A stretch of DNA of 64,000 bases from Echinococcus granulosus (lineage: Eukaryota > Platyhelminthes > Cestoda > Cyclophyllidea > Taeniidae): positions 9,563 to 73,562 of the forward strand of contig NW_020170493.1 of NCBI RefSeq assembly GCF_000524195.1, read 5' to 3'. Positions 62,524-64,000 of this stretch are shown piece by piece. The notes under the pieces are model-generated. The model did no database searches, was not told the DNA's origin, and saw only the letters and a list, made by a program, of their open reading frames with translations. Within the stretch, counting starts at the first letter, position 1; each line of letters starts with the position of its first letter. The position numbers and the translations under genes were made by a program.

Positions 62524-64000
62524 GAGCTGGAAAATAATGCATCTCTTCCTCCCTCCTCTCTTTTTCCAGACAAAAGTTTAAAATGAGTAATTCCTGAGCC
62601 TTCTACTTGAGAAATCGAGACGTTGTATTGCTAATAACTTTGATGAACTACCCAAAAGCCCCTCAGTTTTGTTGACTTTAAAACCGTAAGTTCTAGAAGT
62701 GAATATGTAGCATTATTAAATCGGGTTGTCATTTTTAGTCAGCTATAGGAGCAGATTCAAAGGACAAAGTTGCCAGTTGTGCATTAAGGTCGGCGGGTGT
62801 CTCGAAAGAGCCCATCAAAGAGCTTCCTGCAGAGTTCCACCAGTAAGGAAATTGTAGTATATTGAAGGTCTGGAAGTAAACGCTTTATTCGCTGGTCAGG
62901 TGAACCGCAAGTTCAAGGGAACTCGTTTTAGTGTGATTCTACCGTCGGGAAGGGGAGTGGCGGGCAGGAGCTTAAACGTATCATTCAGAAGGGGGTCTCC
63001 ACAACCTCGGCAATTCCGGTTACACATCACCATATCACGATGCGTCACATTCAGAAGGACCCGGCAGTCATTCAAGTAATGTGCCATTGAGTGTCCCCCC
63101 GCCCTCATTCGAGATGAGCACGCGAACACCAAACGTCAGGCCAAGTCATGGTGGAGGCTGCCAAGCGAACGGGTTCCACTTCAAACAGTGACCACGTACA
63201 CACGCGCCAGACCTACCGTATGCTTTGCTTGTCAACAATAAAGGACCACGTCCCGAGGTCTTACCTCTCGACTGTCTCCGCGTTCACATGCACAAGCAAT
63301 AGAAGGACGGAGTGCGGTAATTTTTTTAATACTAAAATTACGTCGCAACAATACACGCTTCGGGGGGAGGAAACAGGTTAGCAAAAATGATCAAGTGAAG
63401 AAGCGATTCGAAAGACACCCCCCTTATTTCCTGCGGTTCTAACGGTGGGTGGTAGAGAAGAAGGCCGCTGTTCGGTTTCTGAAAAAAAGGAAAAAGAAAA
63501 ACTACAAAACACCTGCAAGCAATCCAACATTGGTAAAAGATTGCTACTTATAAATTATTAGTAGCATACATAATAGGGTCAGTACCCAACGCGAACGTGA
63601 TAGAGGAGGAAGTGTAAACACTTACAAATGAAAATCACAGTGCGCTATTTACCGGTCGTTGCCGTGTTGACCTAAAAGTACAAAAAAAGCTTCACTTTGA
63701 GTGTTTTTTTGGACACTCCACTAGGATTCTACAAAAAGCAGTGCAGCAGTAAATGCAGAGCTCCACATTTTTTTTTCGCACCTCTACAAACATATTTACC
63801 CCGGTAAAGGAACAGAAAGTCACACAAAAGTCAAAGCTAGGATATCAAAGTAAAATTCATCGCCACAGACCACAAAAACTGCGTTCTACTGAGTGATCAA
63901 ATAAGGTTCCAGGGATTTTTGGATAAGGCTAAATTTAGTGACTTGTTGGCAAGTGGGAGTACTCGTAAATGACGCGACTGTTGATTGACACTATAAGGCA
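62524..64000. other. 3' flank to window end, no gene recognised
   Basis: An ATTAAA variant at about 62715-62720 could be the poly(A) signal of the upstream gene. A minus-strand frame at 62896-63132 has a Cys-rich patch (CNRNCRGCGD) but is too short and isolated to call. The rest is A-rich non-coding sequence. Confidence 0.4.

Noticed and set aside
1..64000. tRNA, rRNA, CRISPR, operons or bacterial features
   Set aside because: No T-loop/D-loop pairs, rRNA blocks or regularly spaced repeats were seen; gene structure is clearly eukaryotic.

Overview
This window is eukaryotic DNA, most probably from a parasitic flatworm, and my best guess is a taeniid tapeworm (Echinococcus/Taenia type). The reasons are long intergenic stretches, genes split by GT-AG introns that range from 34-40 nt to about 3 kb, moderate GC, and animal-specific genes (collagen IV, caspase, a claudin-like tetraspan protein, ARGLU1, PP1). 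The species is inference; no rRNA or mitochondrial marker is present. Exon joins were worked out by hand from splice consensus and reading phase. The multi-exon models for the tetraspan, ankyrin-caspase, ARGLU1 and collagen genes all keep frame from ATG to stop.

Layout: (1) 3.6-4.8 kb, + strand, a four-helix claudin/PMP22-like membrane protein with a long cytoplasmic tail and a C-terminal PDZ-ligand motif. (2) 7.7-17.7 kb, + strand, a six-exon gene whose 5' half encodes ankyrin repeats and whose 3' half encodes a complete caspase. All splice phases match, giving a 757-residue ankyrin-caspase. Two separate genes remain possible. (3) 19.0-20.2 kb, + strand, an ARGLU1-type splicing/transcription cofactor with a 34-nt intron. 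(4) 22.2-23.4 kb, - strand, an intronless divergent PP1-type phosphatase. (5) 23.4-45.4 kb, a 22-kb desert with no gene I can support. It holds many CCAAT/ATTGG motifs, an inverted duplicated segment, CRE-like palindromes and a GC-richer island. (6) 45.4-57.5 kb, + strand, a complete 31-exon collagen IV alpha chain (1780 residues) with signal peptide, a very short cysteine-containing N-terminal domain, a long interrupted Gly-X-Y helix and a 12-cysteine NC1 domain. (7) 58.8-60.2 and 61.3-62.5 kb, + strand, two secreted Ser/Thr-rich mucin-like proteins, each ending in a short predicted-helical domain, separated by a GGAT-type satellite.

The genes do not form a pathway. At most, collagen IV and the two secreted proteins form a neighbourhood for extracellular matrix or surface products. 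The most unusual element is the apparent ankyrin-repeat/caspase fusion.
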